DNA from: Otatea glauca
Lineage: Eukaryota > Streptophyta > Magnoliopsida > Poales > Poaceae
Assembly (NCBI GenBank): GCA_036346275.1
Contig: CM070725.1
Location: 15,180,216 to 15,244,215 of the forward strand
DNA: 64,000 nucleotides
Reading direction: 5' to 3'
The position numbers and the translations under genes were made by a program. Of this stretch, positions 21,858 to 33,930 are shown one piece after another. Within the stretch, counting starts at the first letter, position 1. Every line of letters starts with the position of its first letter. The notes under the pieces are model-generated. The model searched no databases. It saw only the letters and a list, made by a program, of their open reading frames with translations, and was not told where the DNA came from.

Positions 21858-23260
21858 AGTTTCAAATCTCGTTTTTGGTTGACATTTTGGAGGCGGGCGA
21901 AATTCAAAATTTTACCGAGATCTCAGAATTCCGGATAAACTCTGGACAAAATACAAAACGCAAAATTCAAATCTAGTTTTTCTTTCAAATGAGATTTCCG
22001 AGATTTTGCTGAGAAATACCGAAATTTCGTAGAGAAATACCGAGATTTCGGTAAAATAGAACCGAGTGAAAAATGGTGCAAACCATGTTGAAAGTTTTTG
22101 AAATTTTTATGGATGGTCCTGACAAAACACTAATGTTACCATAAAAATTTCATATGATGATCAAGTTTGAGGAATTTTTTAAAATTTTGAAAGTGGTACT
22201 GTCCTGATAAAAGGCTGACCAACAAATTTGAACCGAATGAAAAAATAGAACAAACCATGTTAGAAAATTTTGAAAATTCTTGTGGATGGTATCGACACAT
22301 CCATAATATTTCCGTAGAATTTTTAGATGATGATCGAGCCTTAGGAATTTTAAAAAATTCTGACAGTGCTACTGTCCGGATAAAAGCTTTACCGGTAAAA
22401 TTCAACCGACTAAAAAATGGTTCAAACCATATTATAAAATTTTAAAAAAATTTGTGGATGGTTCTGATGCATCAATAATATTTCCATAAAAATTGCAAAT
22501 AATTACCAAGCTTGAGAAATTTTAAAAAATTATGACAGTGCTAATATCCGGATAAAAGCGTGATGATCAATACATAGATTTGCTTGAGCAACTAAAAAAG
22601 GTTTAGTATTGTCGAACCTTTTACAAAAGGGTACTAAGGCAATTATTAAGCTCTCATAATAATTTTGGATGATGACCACATTCCATTGAATTTATAAAAT
22701 CTTACAATGGTATTGTACCATTTTATGTTCCTTCTGTTTTTTTATTTTCGAAAGATAACAAATGAAGTTCAATGTTTCTATAGATTTGATTGAGCAAACA
22801 AAAAAGTTTAAAATTTTCCAAATTTTAGAGAAGGGTTATGAGGCAATGCTTAAGCTCTCATAAAATTTTTGGATCATGATCACACTCGAGCAAATTTATA
22901 ATATTCTGACAAGGTTAATGTCCCAATTATGTTCATTCCGTTTTGATTTTTTTAAAAGATAACAAATGAAGTTCAATTCTTTTAAAATATTTTCTGTATG
23001 ATCCTAGAATGCTAAACTTGGTACCATAAATTTTTCAAATCATAATTAACCTTGTACAATTTTATAAAAATCTGAAAGTTTTTCTATTGAAATTATAAAA
23101 CATCTCAAATATTTGGTTTTTCATCGAGGGTTATGGGCCCAATCCGGTCACAAAAGTTAAAATCTTGCAATTTGATTTTTTTTCAAATTTTTTATCTTGC
23201 CGAGATTTTGAATCTCGTCCACGTCCGAAATATGAGATATCGTGAAATTTCATCAAAATT
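21858..23260 (+). repeat. AT-rich repeat family A, copy 2, with two nested tandem arrays
   Basis: Collinear with copy 1 at 10376-11560. The first array has three units with anchors (ggatgg) at 22111, 22284 and 22456, period 172-173 bp. Downstream a second unit, anchored on aagctctcata at 22648 and 22852 (period 204 bp), is duplicated, whereas copy 1 has only one such unit. The copy ends near the aatctcgtcc..gaaat tail. It sits directly against the truncated Copia gag. Confidence 0.8.
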
Positions 23261-23316
23261 TTATTCTATGCTTCTACGCTTTCCACATAGGCGGTATAAG
23301 TGGCGAGCATCAAGAC

Positions 23317-23591
23317 CATGGGCGTAACCAAGGGTGCCGGGTATGCTTTAATACCCAAAAAATTTGAGAATCACCAAAAATTCACGTCTTCAATAGGCTA
23401 AATCTGTTGATTAAATTAGTTTCGATTTTAGTGGTTTGGGATTTTTAGGACCTTAGAACTATTTGTATTATACTTTTAGAAAAGTTCAAATATAGATGTT
23501 GTATTTACGATGGTAGAAAATCATTGTACAAGACTATAGAGTTGTATATATGAAGTATGCACCCGACAAAAAATTTCAAGTTTCACCGCCG
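23317..23591. mobile_element. hAT-type MITE with perfect 8-bp target duplication
   Basis: The ends are CATGGGCGTAACC on the left and CGGCGGTGAAAC on the right after reverse complement, resembling hAT CAGGGGCGG termini. Flanks are identical octamers ATCAAGAC at 23309-23316 and 23592-23599. Length is 275 bp, non-coding. The perfect duplication suggests a younger insertion than most repeats around it. Confidence 0.8.
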
Positions 23592-24204
23592 ATCAAGACC
23601 CCATGTACTTAGTTGTAAGTTGTAACAACTACGAATAAATTAGGGGTAGTTGCTGATAGGTAGCACTCGTCGATGTACACTTAGTACAATTTATTCAGAG
23701 CTACGTTTAAGATAAATTCGTACAATTTATTCAGAGAGCACTTCTGAATCCACTCAGGGATCGATGTTATCCAACCTTGCTCATCCATGATTATTAGGCT
23801 AAGGTCAAGACCACCCATGTGTGTTACCAAACCTAAACTCCTACTCATTTTCTTTATTATTTCGCTCATTCTTTTTTTCTCCAATGGGAGCAGGTGTGGA
23901 ACGCTTTGTTTGATTATGCTTCGGCACACCCCCAAGTGCACCTGTAATCATACACAAGAGACATCATAATTCCTTGCTTAAGAACACTAACAAACTTGAT
24001 GGCGCCATTTGCTATTATGAAAGTGGGACAAGAGCTGAAAATGGATATATGTACTCATTGGCATGAAGGAGTACGAATTTTTCGAGTGCAAAGGTGTTTT
24101 TCTTTTTCAGAATTTTTTGAGCGCAAGGCTGTTGTTCTTTTTCGGAATGCATACTTTGTAAAGTGAAAGTATGTTTTGCTCAGCCATCCTAAGGTGATTC
24201 ATCT
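23592..24204. other. Non-coding intergenic DNA
   Basis: Short local duplication (gtacaatttattcagag twice near 23684-23736). No gene recognised. Confidence 0.4.
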
Positions 24205-24328
24205 AGGTTAGAGCAAGGTTTCAAATTTCGTTTTCGGAATATATCTCAGAGAGGGCCGAAATCCGAAATTTCGGCGAGATTTCAGAATTTCGGACAAAAT
24301 CCGAATGAAATTCAAAAATTCAAATCCG
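24205..24328 (+). repeat. Repeat family A, truncated copy 3 (head only)
   Basis: It begins aaggtttcaaatttcgttttcgg and carries the same head as copy 1. It breaks off after caaatccgag, where a CACTA-type subterminal segment starts. Confidence 0.7.
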
Positions 24329-24500
24329 AGGCTTATCACATGAGCTAGTCACATACGGTTTTAAATAAGAATTGTCTGTGATAAGCTCATATCACAGATG
24401 GTTCTTTATTAGAATTGTCTGTTATGTGTTATTACAGACGGTTCTAAATATGAACCATTTGTGACGTGTTATTACAGACGGTTCTAAATATGAACTATAC
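24329..24500. mobile_element. CACTA subterminal fragment, ACCGTCTGTGAT family
   Basis: Repeated acagacggttctaaatatgaacc and related inverted copies, as in 5447-5665 and 43945-44262. Here the motifs are diverged and no CACTA terminus is preserved. Confidence 0.55.
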
Positions 24501-24782
24501 GTAGGGGAGGTGATATTCTACAACTATGTAAAATTTGAAGACAAAAATCATCCTCATTTGTAAGTTATGGCTAAAAAAATAAGATTCATGTACAAATAAA
24601 AAGTAGCATTTATTAGTCATTTACTATCAGACTATTCCGTTGTGCGGGGTGGCCACGTTATTGATTGACGTACGTAAATGGTTTGGACGCGCTTCTGCCT
24701 TGTTTTTGCATGACGTCGGGTTACGTGGGATCCTGGGTTATGACCGACACATAGCTACGTGCACGTGCAAAATAGCACTACC
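24501..24782. other. Unassigned transposon-like flank
   Basis: The segment gttatggctaaa..aagattc..acaaa resembles 35090-35150, hinting that both belong to one repeat family. No gene. Confidence 0.3.
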
Positions 24783-24825
24783 GTATATGTATATATGTAT
24801 GTATATATATATATGTATGTATGTG

Positions 24826-24857
<32 letters not shown>

Positions 24858-24905
24858 TGTATGTATGTATGTATGTATATACATACATATATGTATATAT
24901 ATAGG
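24783..24905. repeat. (ATGT)n / (AT)n microsatellite
   Basis: About 120 bp of tetranucleotide ATGT and dinucleotide AT repeats, the longest run at about 24832-24878. ORFs here encode only Tyr/Met/Cys or Ile/His/Thr repeats and are not genes. Confidence 0.95.
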
Positions 24906-24922
24906 AAGTCTTTTCTGTAACT

Positions 24923-25238
24923 CTTAGGAGTACGTATTCCCACTTCTCATATACCACTTAAATAATGTTGTTATACCTTTTTATCCTTTCGAGCATACTC
25001 TAATGTTGATTATAACATACTCCAAAGTGATTTTTATGAAAAATTTCATCAAAGTCCACTCTTTATAGCATAATTTTGTGTATATACTTCTTTTTTATAT
25101 GAAAAAGGGTATATAAAAAATAAAGTGTTTCAATGAAATTTTTTCAACCAAATCATATTGGAGTATCTTAAAATTATTATTGAAGTATACTAAGAGTGAT
25201 AAAGTGGTATATGAGAAATGGGAGTACGTACTCCTAAG
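24923..25238. mobile_element. MITE with ~38-bp near-perfect terminal inverted repeats
   Basis: Left arm 24923-24959 and right arm 25201-25238 are inverted copies with about three mismatches (ends CTTAGGAGTACGTA). Similarity seems to continue weakly outward (tatatag..tttt), so the full TIR may be longer, as in Mutator-like MITEs. Non-coding, 316 bp. No clear 9-bp duplication was found. Confidence 0.7.
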
Positions 25239-25404
25239 CGTATGGAATCATTTTCATATATATATATACACACACACTACTATAGAATTATACAATACTA
25301 TAGGGTTAGGGCTGATAAATGGGTCCACGCAATGCTGATGTGGCATGGCTGACTGGGCAAAAATGCTAAAGGGGCGACACAGTGGCAATGATGAAGTGGA
25401 TTTT

Positions 25405-25584
25405 TTTTATTTGATATATAAATGTCTCAAAATATTTTATAGAGTGTGTTTGGTATTTATTTGAAGCTATTGTATTTTCGGTAGTTATTTTAAAAGGAAA
25501 ATCATTGAAAAATCGGATTTAGGAAAATCTCGGCATAGCCTAGTGCCAGCTAGCCGCGTTGGCCCGGCCTGCCCGGTACGCCAT
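25405..25584 (+). mobile_element. Left part of an older Tekay LTR, split by a younger solo LTR
   Basis: tctcaaaatattttatag..tttggtatttatttgaagc matches 25780-25880 of the inner LTR. The remainder of this older LTR resumes at 29067 after the inserted solo LTR and its target duplication. Confidence 0.65.
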
Positions 25585-28500
25585 TGTAACATCCCAATTT
25601 CTGGCTTTTAATGATTTTATATTACAATTTATGATTTTTGGGAATTATAGGAATTTTTTGGGATTTATTAAGATTTTAAATAATATTTTTTGAATTAAAC
25701 CTATTGCAAATAATATTTAAATATGTGCAAATTTTATATAAACTTTTGTCAAAAATATTTTATTTAATTTCTACATATCTCAAAGTATTTTATAGAATTT
25801 TTTTGGGTTTTCTAAGCATGTTTGCTATTTATTTGGAGCTATTTGAATTTTAGGAATTATTTTATTGCGTAAATCCTTGGAATTTGGTTTCAGGTTTTTG
25901 GGCCAAATTCATAGCCTCGGCTCGTTCCTATTCCTCGACCTAGCCCCTCTCGTTGGCCTGCCTAGAGCCCATCTCCGCTCTGCCCGCTTCGCCTTGCCCT
26001 AGTCCGGTCTGCTCCATCAGCCCATTCTAGTCGTCATCGCCGCAGAGCCCTAACCCTAACCGACTTAGAGTCACATTGCTGCCGTGTCGTCTGCAGAGCA
26101 ATCCAGCTCGGACACACTATTCAAGGCTTTTATAACCCTAACCGACTTAGAGTCACATTGCTGCCGTGTCGTCTGCCGAGCAATCCAGCTCGGACACACT
26201 ATTCAAGGCTTTTATAAGCTCGAGGAAGCCCCGATTCTTGATCCCAATCTCCGCTCGACCCACTTCGCCTCGCTCGACTCAGTCTGCTCCATCAGCCCAG
26301 CCTAGCCACCGCAGTAGCTCGAAACCCTAACCCTAAATGACTCAAAGCCGCGTCACTGCCATATCATCCATCGAGTAATATGGATCGGACACGCGGTTCA
26401 AGGCCTTTATTAGCCCGAGGAAGCCATGATTCTTGATCCCCAAGCTCCACCGACCTCTTTGCCCCAGTTGTTGAAGCATGGGCCACCGTCATTCATGCAC
26501 AAGAGCTCTCCGGAGTCATCGGGTTTCGCCACCGTGTTCCTTTTCATTCCTCTCCGTTGCAACCAAGTGCACCTCTAGTTTCATCACGATGATTTCTTCT
26601 AGATCCACGAAGTCCTGGTCAGAATCCGTCGTTCTTCCACTATTTCCATGTCGTCATCTCTAGCTTCGGTGGGTTTCCACCGTCATCCTTCGATGGGGAA
26701 AAAACCCTAGCGTCGAGCTGATGTGGAGCCATGTAGACACCACGCGTGCGCCATGTGTCAGCCAAGTCTGCCTTAGCTGTTGTGATGTCGCTCGTGTGTC
26801 GGCCGAGTCAGCCTTGCCACATCAATGTCGGATGGGCCCGTATATAAGCCGTCGATGCCTTGTGCATCCGGTCCACCGTGGACTCAAGCCAGTCCATAGA
26901 GTCGGTCTATGGATCGAGGGCCCACCTGTCAACCTAATAGGGTTTTTTCATATTTATTGTATTTTCCAAAAATTTGGTCGTCGACGTCAGCATGACATAA
27001 TAAATCATTTTCCTTAGAAAAATAGTTCGAGAAACTTGGATTTCTCTTTTTCTGTCTTTTACTTTTATTTGAATTTTTCGAGAGCCCGTTCTTCTTCCTA
27101 TGAGCTCCAATTGAGGCGATTCAAATTTTTAAAATTTGCAAATTCAAGATATACTTGATGGTGAATTTTATTTGATTTTTGGAGATTGTTTGCTATCTAG
27201 TTTGTATTTATTTGGTGGTTCTCTCTCGATTCGCGTAGACGTTGAAGCACTCAGAGCGTTCGATGGCGAAGATTTGACTCCAACTCAAGGACCAGATCGA
27301 GAACAAGACCTATTCCAAGCCAAGTTTTGCTTTGATAATGTTGAACCCAGTTTTGCAAATGCTATATTGTTTTAAAATGATGTATGTTATTTTATGCTTA
27401 GAATTGTTTTCAATTAATTTAGGAGACTAGCTATTCAACCCAACTGGATTATGTTTACCATGTCATTTGTATGCCATGATTATTTGTCACCCTATGATGC
27501 ACAATTATTAGTTGGTTACTAATAGATGCCAACGTGGGTTGGTTAGATCGCGTGTAGTTGCTTACCCATGCTACGTACATCTGATATCTTCTAAAAGAGC
27601 AAATTCAATTTGACTAATGGAATATGGAACATGTTTATGGAAGGGTGCGTCATGTATTGTCACACAATAATGTGGAGTTGTTGATGGCATTTGTTGCACG
27701 ATAATCCCATAGATTCTCAAGTCAAGACAGGTCTTATGTCATCCTATGGATTCAAACTCTGTAACCTCAATTGTTGTTTTGTCCTTTTCTTTCTTTCAAT
27801 GTGTCTTAACACTTGAATCTTTTATTATCTAATATTATTTATATCAATAAGGCCCTTCCTTACTGATTTTTGGTCAAAAAATGTGTTGCAAGATAATCAA
27901 CTATAGTGGTAAATGATTTAGATTGGGACAAGTATCAAGAAGCTATGTGCCATGATGGGTCTATATGGCATTGGGTTGATATGTGAGCTAGAGTGATATG
28001 GTTTCCATGAGTGATTGGAAGTCTTGCATCGGTCAATTAAGAATTTAACCTTGCAAGCCATTGAACTAGGCTAATCATGCAACCACATGCCTGTTATGTA
28101 CAGACCTAACTCAATAAGTTACCGAGTCTTGCCATCTAATGCCTTAAGTGGAAGACTAAACTGTGTCTACGGTCAGGGGAGGATGTGTGCAGTGGCCTCA
28201 CATCTTGAACAAAGATTTTTCCTAGTCCAACGATAAGTTCCTCCTATTTTTTTGCTCTGTGTGAGGGAAGGTATAGCGAGTCCAAGCTTATCGGGAGGGC
28301 CTATGTTCGGATAGAGTTTCCAAAAGGTTTTGTTGTGGTCTTCTCAGCCACGCGTCAATGGGTACGTGTCATTGCATAGCAATATAAGATTGATCATATC
28401 TTGTGGGTAAAGTATATAACCTCTGCAGAGTATAAATCTATTCGGATAGCCGTGCCCCCGGTTATGGACAATGCTTAGGAATTTCAGTCAAGGGGTACAT

Positions 28501-29061
28501 TTTATGGAAAAAACTTGAGGAGGGAGGTTGTGTGCCATTGGATGTATTAGAATTGATTAGGGCGGTGTGCTAGTTTATTCTTGAGAAATACCTGAAGTTA
28601 TTTATCATCGTTGTTTATTTTACTATAATTTCAATCTATTTATTGTATTCATTTGTAAATGTTGCTTTATAGCAAAAATAACCATGTTAGCCATTCATTT
28701 AGAATAAGTCTTGCATATAGATATATTAGACTTGCATTTTGTGCACAACTTGTTGAGTGATTTATGTACTCACCCTTGCCACAACAAAATCATCAGTTGT
28801 TTGCGGTATATTGATGTGTTATCTACGAAGTTTTCATTCCACTGCTGTTTTATTTACTAGAATTTAAGCCTATGTAGAATAATTATGTAAAGTCAACCAT
28901 AAGGTCAATCAACTATCTTATATTCAATAAATAGAGTCTTTATTATGTTTTCCGCTACGTATGATTGTGATATTCATCTATGTTGCCACTGTGTACTAGC
29001 GTAATCCTAGACTAGTGCGGAATACACAGAGGGTCCCGATTTGCATACTCGGGTCCCGACA
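25585..29061 (+). mobile_element. Complete Tekay-type solo LTR with 5-bp TSD GCCAT
   Basis: It starts TGTAACATCCC and ends GGGTCCCGACA, 3477 bp, flanked by identical pentamers GCCAT (25580-25584 and 29062-29066). No PBS follows. Landmarks such as gcgtagacgttg (about 27233) are collinear with the LTR at 59355 and, inverted, with that at 50698-53785. Solo LTRs arise by recombination between the two LTRs of one element. TATA-like boxes lie in the duplicated promoter block (26131, 26213) and at 26841. ORFs inside are not genes. Confidence 0.9.
26054..26217 (+). repeat. 82-bp tandem duplication spanning the LTR TATA region
   Basis: Two near-identical 82-bp units start at 26054 and 26136 (ccctaaccgacttagag...), each ending in ggcttttataa. 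A third, diverged unit lies at about 26325-26410 and ends ggcctttattag. By comparison with the other LTRs this is the core-promoter position. Confidence 0.8.
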
Positions 29062-29066
29062 GCCAT

Positions 29067-30787
29067 CGCTCGAGCTGCTGATTGGCAGGGCCCGCTTGTC
29101 AATGCCCTGTCTGCATCTAGTAAGGACACGGTGAGCCTAGACACGTCTGCCATGGACACAGAATCCGTCCCGTGAGGAGCACGGACGCTAAGGCTAATAA
29201 AAGGTGCACCCATGTGCACTAGGTCCTCCCGACCTAAACCCTTGGTCCAATCGATCTATTGTGCCCTCATGTCGTCAGATTTTAGAGTTTTGTACCGCTG
29301 CCCCCGCCAAAGAAGATCGCTAATTCTGCCGTCTCTAGTGGATCTTGAAGCCCAAGTTTGGTTCTGCCATCTTCGCCTTCGTCCGTTCTACCCCATGCAC
29401 ACGCTTGTTTCACTAGAGCGTGACTAGAGCAATGTGCCACTGTGAAAGCCCGAGCCGCCACCGCCTTGGAGCTCATCACTTCCGTTCAAGGTCACTGGTG
29501 CTCAATCAAACCACATCATCAGGTGTGCAATGATTAGACCTTGTCGTAGGTGCCTACTGAAGTCACCGCCGATAACCATAGGGTCCAGAGCGCCGTCGAT
29601 CGACATGGTATGACCCGGTGGTCACCATGTGTTCCGGTGACATCAGTCGACATTGGCATGTCTCACATGTGGAGCCTCTATGGCTTTGTCCTTTTCAAAA
29701 ATAATTCGATTTTTTCTTTAGAAAAATAATTCTAAAATTTTAGTTTTATAAATGCTATGTTGTTTTAATCTATTGCATGTTATTTTATGCTTAGATCTAT
29801 TTTAAATTAATTTGGGAATTAGCTGTTCAAACTAATTGAATTATACTACCTTGTAATTTGATATGTCATGATTATTTGTCACCCTAGGATGGATAATTAT
29901 CAGTTGTTCGTTAATAGATGCCAATGTGGGTTGGATAGATTGTGTGTAGTTTGCTTAGCCATGCCATGTACAATTGATATCTTTTGAAAGTGCAAATTCA
30001 ATTTGACTAATGGAATAGAACATGTTTGTGAAGGGTGTGTCATGCATTGTCACATAATGATGTTGAGTTGTTAATAGCATGTGTTGCACAATAATCAACA
30101 AGAGTGGTAAATAATTTAGATTGGGACAAGTGGCAAGAGGCTGTGGCCAGGGTGGGTCTGAGTGACATTTGGATTGATGTTATTTGGAAGTCTTACCTTG
30201 GTCAATTAAGGACTTAACCTTACAAGCCATTGAACTTGGCTAATCATACAACCACATATCTGTTATGTGCCAGACCTAATATAGTAAGTTACCGAGTCTT
30301 GATATATGATATCTCAGGAGGATAACCTAACTATGTATGCGGTTGGGGAGGGTATGTGTGTGCAACGGCCTCACATCTTGAACAACGATTGTTCGTAGTC
30401 CAACGATGAGTCCCTCCTATTCTTCTACTCTGCGTGAGGGAAGGGTAGTGAGACTAGGCTTATCGAGAGAGTCTATGTTAGGATAGAGTTTCCGAAAGGT
30501 TTTGTTATGATCGTCTTAACCACGCGTCGATGGGTACATGTAATTTCATGAAATTATGAGATTGATCATATCTTATGAGTAAAGTGTATAATCTCTACAG
30601 AGTGTAAATCTATTCGGATAGCCATGTCCTCAGTTATGGATAATGCTCAGGAATTTCAATCAAGGGTTAGATTTTATAAAAGGCTGTGTGCCAATGGAAG
30701 AGATCGATGGAATATGGTTTAGGCTGTGTGCTAGTTTATTTTTGAGAAATACTTAAAAGCTTTATTATTATTATTGTTATGGAAAAT
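29067..30787 (+). mobile_element. Right part of the older Tekay LTR, truncated
   Basis: It continues the LTR begun at 25405. A TATA-like taataaaagg lies at about 29195, and from about 29700 the sequence is homologous to 27340-28620 of the inner solo LTR. It stops at 30787 without reaching the LTR end and joins Tekay coding sequence in the opposite orientation. This older LTR was the target of the solo LTR at 25585-29061. Confidence 0.7.
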
Positions 30788-33700
30788 GTGTGTGCACAAG
30801 CACCCTCTTCGACAATTATCAGCATAGCTCTTCTGCCTTGGTTGAGCTAGCTTCAATATTTCTTTGATCATAGCAATATGTTCTTCTGCTTCTTTAAGAA
30901 TATCAGGTCCAAAGACAAGACGCTCTCCCGTCTCGTTCCAATTCAATGGAGTATGATAGGAATGACCATGCAATGCTTCAAATGGTGGCATATGCAAACT
31001 TGCCTGATAATTGTTGTTGTAACTAAAATCTACATGTGGCAAACTTTTATCCTAGGTAGTAGCATAGGCTAACGCACACGCTCTCAACATATCATCTAAG
31101 ATTTGATTAACTCTTTCAGTCTGACCATATGTCTGAGGATGGTATGTTGTATTGAAATTCAAATGAGTTTCCGATCCATTGCATCATGCAACTTATTCTA
31201 GAATCTCGAGGTAAACTAAGAACCTATATCTGACACTATCTTCTTTGGCACTCCATACAAATAAACAATCCTTGATATATACAACTCTACCAAACGATCT
31301 CCAGTATAAGTAGTCTTAACTAGTATAAAATGAGCAATTTTCGTTAGACAATCCACAATGACCCATATAGAATCATATCCATCCTGAGTTCTAGGAAAAC
31401 CAGTAATAAAATCCGTACTGATTTCCTCCCATTTCCGCTCAGGAATCTTTGGCGGTTGTAATAAACCAACTGGCCTCTGATGCATTGCCTTCACTCTCTA
31501 ACACATATCACACAAAGCAACATGCTCAGCAACTTCACGCTTCATACTAGGTCACCAAAACCTCTCTTTAAGATCCTGATACAACATAACACTATTTTGA
31601 TGAATCGAACACTTTGAATCATGAGATTTCTCAAGAATTAACTGCTTCAACTCCTTCTGATTAGGTACACAATTTTGACTCTTAAATCATAGAGTATCTT
31701 GATCATCCAAAGAAAAATCTTTAGCCTTGCCTTCCTCCATTTTAGACTTAATCCTTTTGACCATGGCATCATCTTTTTGTCTCTCTAGAATCTGATCCTA
31801 TAAAGTCAGCTTTACCTCCAAAGTAGCTAAGAATCCTTTTGAAACCACTTCTAATTTTAGCTTCTGGAACTCTTCACACAATTTAGAATGACTCTTCTGA
31901 ACTAGCATGTTAACACTATAATTCTTTCGACTTAAAGCATCTGCCACCACATTGGCTTTTCCAGGATGATAATGAATTCCCGCATCATAATTCTTAATAA
32001 GCTCTAACCATCTTCACTATCTCATGTTGAGATCTGATTGTGTAAATATATACTTCAAACTCTTATGATCCGTAAATATCACACCGATTCTCGATGAGAT
32101 AGTGACGCCACAACTTCAAAGCAAGCACTAGAGATGCTAACTCCAAATCATGTGTTGGATAATTTTCCTTATACGGAATCAATTGTCTTGACACATATGC
32201 AATAATTTCCCTTTCTGCATCAACACGCATCCAAATCCTTGTCACAAAGCATCACAATAAACATCAAAACTACTTTGAATATTCGACAACACTAACAGTG
32301 GTACTGTCGTCGGGTGTTTCTTTAACTCCTGAAAACTCTTCTCACACTCCAGTGACCAAGTGAACTTCTTTTCTTTCTTTAACAACTGCGTTAGCGGTCT
32401 CGCAACTATCGAAAATCCTTTGATAAATAGTTGATAATATCCTGCCATTCTCAGCAAACTATGAATCTACGTATCTAACTTTGGTTGTTTCCAATGTAAC
32501 ACCGCTTCAACTTTCTTGGGTCGATGACAACTCCTTCAGTAGTCATCACATGTCCAAGGAACTTAACTTCCTTTTTTCAAGAAGTTATATTTGCTGAACT
32601 TGGCATACATCTGTTGCGCTCAAAGCTTTTCAAAAACTAATATCAAATGCTCTGCATGCTCTTCTTTTGTCTTAGAGTAGACAAGAATATCATCTATGAA
32701 CACGGCAATAAACTTGTCCAGGTATTCCATGAAAACCTTATTCATTATATTCATAAAATAAGCAAGGGCATTAGTCAATCCAAATGGCATGACTGTAAAC
32801 TCATAATGTTCATACCGTGTAGAAAATGCAATCTTAGGAACATCCTCTACACGAATCTTTAATTGATGATATCCTGATCGAAGATCAATCTTAGAGAAAA
32901 CTCCAACTCCTCTTAATTGATCGAACAAGTCATTGATCCTGGGTAGCAAATACTTATTCTTTATCATCACTTCATTAAGCGAGCGATAATCAATACACAT
33001 TCTTAGACTTCCATGTTTCTTTCTGACAAACAGAACTGGCGCTCCTCACGGTGACGAACTAGGTCTCATGAAACCTTTTTTCTAGCAGCTCTCCAATCTG
33101 CTTCTTCATTTCCACCAACTCGTCGGTAGGCATCCGATACAGTCACTTTGCTTTTGGGGCTTACCACATACTAACTCAATATCACAATCTGGTAGCATTC
33201 CAGGCAGATCCTTAGGAAAAACATCTAGGTACTCTCTAACTATATGTACATCTTCCAAATTGACGATCTTCATGTTGTTAACCATCAACTTACCATCACG
33301 AACTGCGGTGGCTTGAAACTCTACATTTTCGCCTTCGAGCCTCAACTAACACGACAATTCGGCCACAATTGAAAACAACCCTATACTTGGACAACCAATC
33401 CATTCCAAGGATAACATCTAGAGTCTAGGTATCCAATATGATGAGATTTGCCAAAAAACTCAATCCCATCAATAAGCAACTTAACTCCCGAACAACCTAG
33501 ATTAGATCTGAGTTCTGATTCGGAGGATTGGACTAACAACATAAAATTAAGATTTATAACATCCAAATTATTTTCAATAGCAAAAACTCAAGAAACAAAC
33601 AAATACGAAACTCTAGAATCAAACAAAACTGTTGCGGGTACTGAGTTAACAAAGAACTTACCCAAAACAACATATGATGCATCTTGAGATCCATCGGCGG

Positions 33701-33930
33701 TAATATAATTGACTCGACCTCTCACCATCACTTGCAGCACAGTTGTAAGACGTATATGGTATATTTGTCGAACCAAAATGTATATGTTCCACATCATTAC
33801 TAAAGTGGTTTGTTGGGTCCCGATCTTTCGATGAGAAGGATATCTACAATTTGCGAAGATGACTCTCATGATCTGGCTACCAATCATATATGACTGATAT
33901 GCCAATCAATTGCTGAACCAACTCCGAAAT
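30788..33930 (-). pseudogene. Tekay-type Ty3-gypsy pol, copy 1, degenerate
   Basis: On the minus strand, from 33930 down. First comes a zinc-knuckle remnant, then a protease segment (GRVNYIT...VLFDSRVS, where the catalytic DSG has become DSR). Reverse transcriptase covers about 33000-32620 with FSKIDLRSGYHQLK and an intact FIDDILVYS. The connection region is about 32457-32242, RNase H remnants (YPTHDLELASLVLALKLW) about 32245-32063, and integrase about 31494-31216 (WEEISTDFITGFP, YGVPKKIVSD) and 31042-30790 (PFEALHG). Such elements copy their RNA and integrate the cDNA. Stops and frame changes separate every domain. It is cut at 30788 by an oppositely oriented LTR remnant and at 33930 by another LTR. 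It is more decayed than copy 2. Confidence 0.9.

Noticed and set aside
24640..24943. ORFs over the ATGT tract
   Set aside because: They encode only simple-sequence Tyr/Cys/Met or His/Thr/Ile runs from the microsatellite.
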